Shown: in pieces, positions 4,738 through 5,850 of the stretch
Layout: every line of letters begins with the position of its first letter
Position numbering within the stretch: position 1 is the first letter of the stretch
From: Sporosarcina sp.
GTDB taxonomy: Bacteria; Bacillota; Bacilli; Bacillales_A; Planococcaceae
DNA: 5,850 bases
Reading direction: 5' to 3'
Assembly (NCBI GenBank): GCA_029263945.1
Contig: JARIDM010000015.1
Span: 1-5,850 of the forward strand
Made by a program: the position numbers and the translations under genes
Notes under the pieces: generated by a model
What the model was told of the DNA's origin: nothing
Seen by the model: the letters and a program-made list of their open reading frames with translations, nothing else
The model's database searches: none

Positions 4738-4821
4738 GTTTGCTATTAGGCGTTAATTTGTATGTCATTTAGAATCTATACCAATCAACAGAAGGAACTA
4801 CAATTTTTTTAAGGTACCTTA

Positions 4822-5850
4822 TTAAACATTCAGAATGCCATCCTCAACTTTAAATACACCATTGGCACTTTTGGTAAGCTCTGTTGTCAGCTTGCCAATT
4901 TGAATAACCGTCCCTGGGAACGCTTCTTTGACAACTTTTATTTCTGCCGCTTGCGCAGTCTTGATACGGTTTAAAATAAATTGAATGTCTTCATCTAGTT
5001 TTAAAATGTTCTTTTTGACTTCTGTTAATGTCTCATTTGCTTTCTCATAAGCTTTTTTCTGTTCCACGTTTAATTTATCTAAGAGCTGCGCGAACTGTGA
5101 AGTATGACTTTCTAGTTTTACTTCTAATTCTTGACCTTCTTTTAGTTCTTTCGCAAGTTCTTGGACTTCCTTATAAAGTGCTTTACGATCAACACCTGCA
5201 GCAGAAAGAGTTGTTTCGCGTTCATGTGAATTTCCGACTACAGCCGTTTCAATTGTGTAAAGCGCTTTCACAGTTCCACCAATAATTCTACCTTTATGCT
5301 TGTCTACATAGACGTGTTCTGCTGTAACATCTGTACTAAACAAATAGACGCCTACATGAATTTCCTTTGCATATAACTTGCAACTATTTGCATGCTTTAA
5401 AAAGATTTTACCCTTCGCTTCAACGACCGTCTCTCCACCGCCAAAGACGCCACCTTTTATGTATATATCTCCATTAGACGATTGGATAAGCTCAGCATTT
5501 GTAATTCCTTCGTTGCCATCAATAGAAATGTCTTCCGTCGCATTAACTGAATAACCAGCATGCACCGTTCCACGTACTTCAACAGCACCATCAAACGTAA
5601 TCGAACCCGTTTCAGGCCCCACATCCCCAGTAACGACAAGTAATTTCCCTACACTCACTTGATTGTTCACAAACTCTAAAGCTCCGCCAAAGAGCGCATA
5701 CAAAACCTGTTTTTCTCCTTCTTCTTCTACATAAACCGATTTATTGTCGTATTCAAGAAGTACATCGTTGCCTTTCAATGCAGGAACAGGATTTCCAAAA
5801 ACATCTTTACCATCCGTACCATCACCAGCGAGTCGTTTTTCTCCTAGCCA
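4822..5850 (-). CDS. FapA/DUF342 family protein (N-terminus outside window)
   Basis: The frame runs unbroken from the right window edge to TAA at 4824-4822, giving the last 342 residues; the true start is outside. A TTG at 5778 lies inside the gene and is not the start. Counting from the edge, GKDVFGNPVPALKG (about 14-27) and GSITFDGAVEVRGTVHAGYSV (about 84-104) are hallmarks of DUF342. They are followed by regular short beta repeats such as GDIYIKGGVFGGG, AKGKIFLKHA and GRIIGGTVKALYTIE that build the right-handed beta-helix of the family. About 230-310 is a long charged helical region (QELAKELKEGQELEVKLE and on), probably a coiled coil, before a short C-terminal tail. The Vibrio FapA influences polar localisation of flagellar regulators; in Gram-positive bacteria the role is unclear. 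The gene is intact here, has its own terminator, and looks like the conserved border of the accessory region. Confidence 0.88.
   Translation of the reverse strand, partial: WLGEKRLAGDGTDGKDVFGNPVPALKGNDVLLEYDNKSVYVEEEGEKQVLYALFGGALEFVNNQVSVGKLLVVTGDVGPETGSITFDGAVEVRGTVHAGYSVNATEDISIDGNEGITNAELIQSSNGDIYIKGGVFGGGETVVEAKGKIFLKHANSCKLYAKEIHVGVYLFSTDVTAEHVYVDKHKGRIIGGTVKALYTIETAVVGNSHERETTLSAAGVDRKALYKEVQELAKELKEGQELEVKLESHTSQFAQLLDKLNVEQKKAYEKANETLTEVKKNILKLDEDIQFILNRIKTAQAAEIKVVKEAFPGTVIQIGKLTTELTKSANGVFKVEDGILNV

Larger units (their letters stand above)
4157..4821. other. Gene-poor stretch between the toxin-antitoxin pair and fapA
   Basis: No supported gene. The left part must contain the promoter of the toxin-antitoxin pair; TTGAAT and a weak TTATTA 17 bases on (minus strand, around 4230-4255) are the best candidate and are not convincing. 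Further on are a diverged motif copy (4447-4466), the second copy of the 43-base repeat (4508-4550), an 8-bp inverted repeat (ACTCGTTT 4649-4656 with AAACGAGT 4675-4682) and the terminator of the fapA-like gene. Confidence 0.55.

Noticed and set aside
5028..5639. Two frames within the fapA-like gene, one on each strand (5028-5285 + and 5457-5639 -).
   Set aside because: Both are alternative-frame shadows of a clear DUF342 protein.
1..5850. CRISPR array, tRNA or rRNA genes.
   Set aside because: No evenly spaced exact repeats and no tRNA-like or rRNA-like segments were found on either strand by eye.

Overview
The window looks like part of the chromosome of a low-GC Gram-positive bacterium of the Bacillaceae/Planococcaceae type. 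It is AT-rich, has strong AGGAGG-like ribosome binding sites, uses many TTG start codons, carries a Gram-positive-style lipoprotein, and ends in a FapA/DUF342 gene. Nothing identifies the species.

Layout from left to right. A plus-strand reading frame entering from the left edge ends at 154 and may be the tail of a gene. A possible 26-residue Cys-containing microprotein (218-298, +) runs straight into a hairpin terminator. About 550 bases with no convincing gene follow. Then come minus-strand genes only: a NUDIX hydrolase (847-1299), a small exported two-cysteine protein (1509-1721), a peptidase E-like S51 hydrolase (1754-2455), a lipoprotein of unknown function (2574-3179), and a type II toxin-antitoxin pair. 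In that pair the antitoxin is intact (3890-4141) but the RelE/ParE toxin is broken by an in-frame amber codon and a one-base deletion (3635-3897). A further 665-base gene-poor gap leads to the 3' part of a fapA-like gene (4822 to beyond 5850, minus), which has its own terminator at 4703-4737.

The most interesting feature is the material between the genes. Five diverged copies of a short motif, on the minus strand roughly GTNCCAGAATCGGGNGC, lie in intergenic DNA at about 568, 821, 1384, 3249 and 4447. All point the same way as the genes and split the accessory region into blocks of one to three genes: the toxin-antitoxin pair, the lipoprotein/peptidase/exported-protein group, and the NUDIX gene. 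A separate 43-base repeat occurs at 661-703 (+) and 4508-4550 (-), in inverted orientation around this whole gene set. The gene content and the architecture resemble a cassette array or chromosomal integration hot spot placed next to a housekeeping gene. No integrase or transposase is visible in the window.

The lipoprotein, peptidase and exported-protein genes are close together and may be partly co-transcribed. The NUDIX gene and the toxin-antitoxin pair look like separate transcription units. No function linking these genes can be shown from the sequence.
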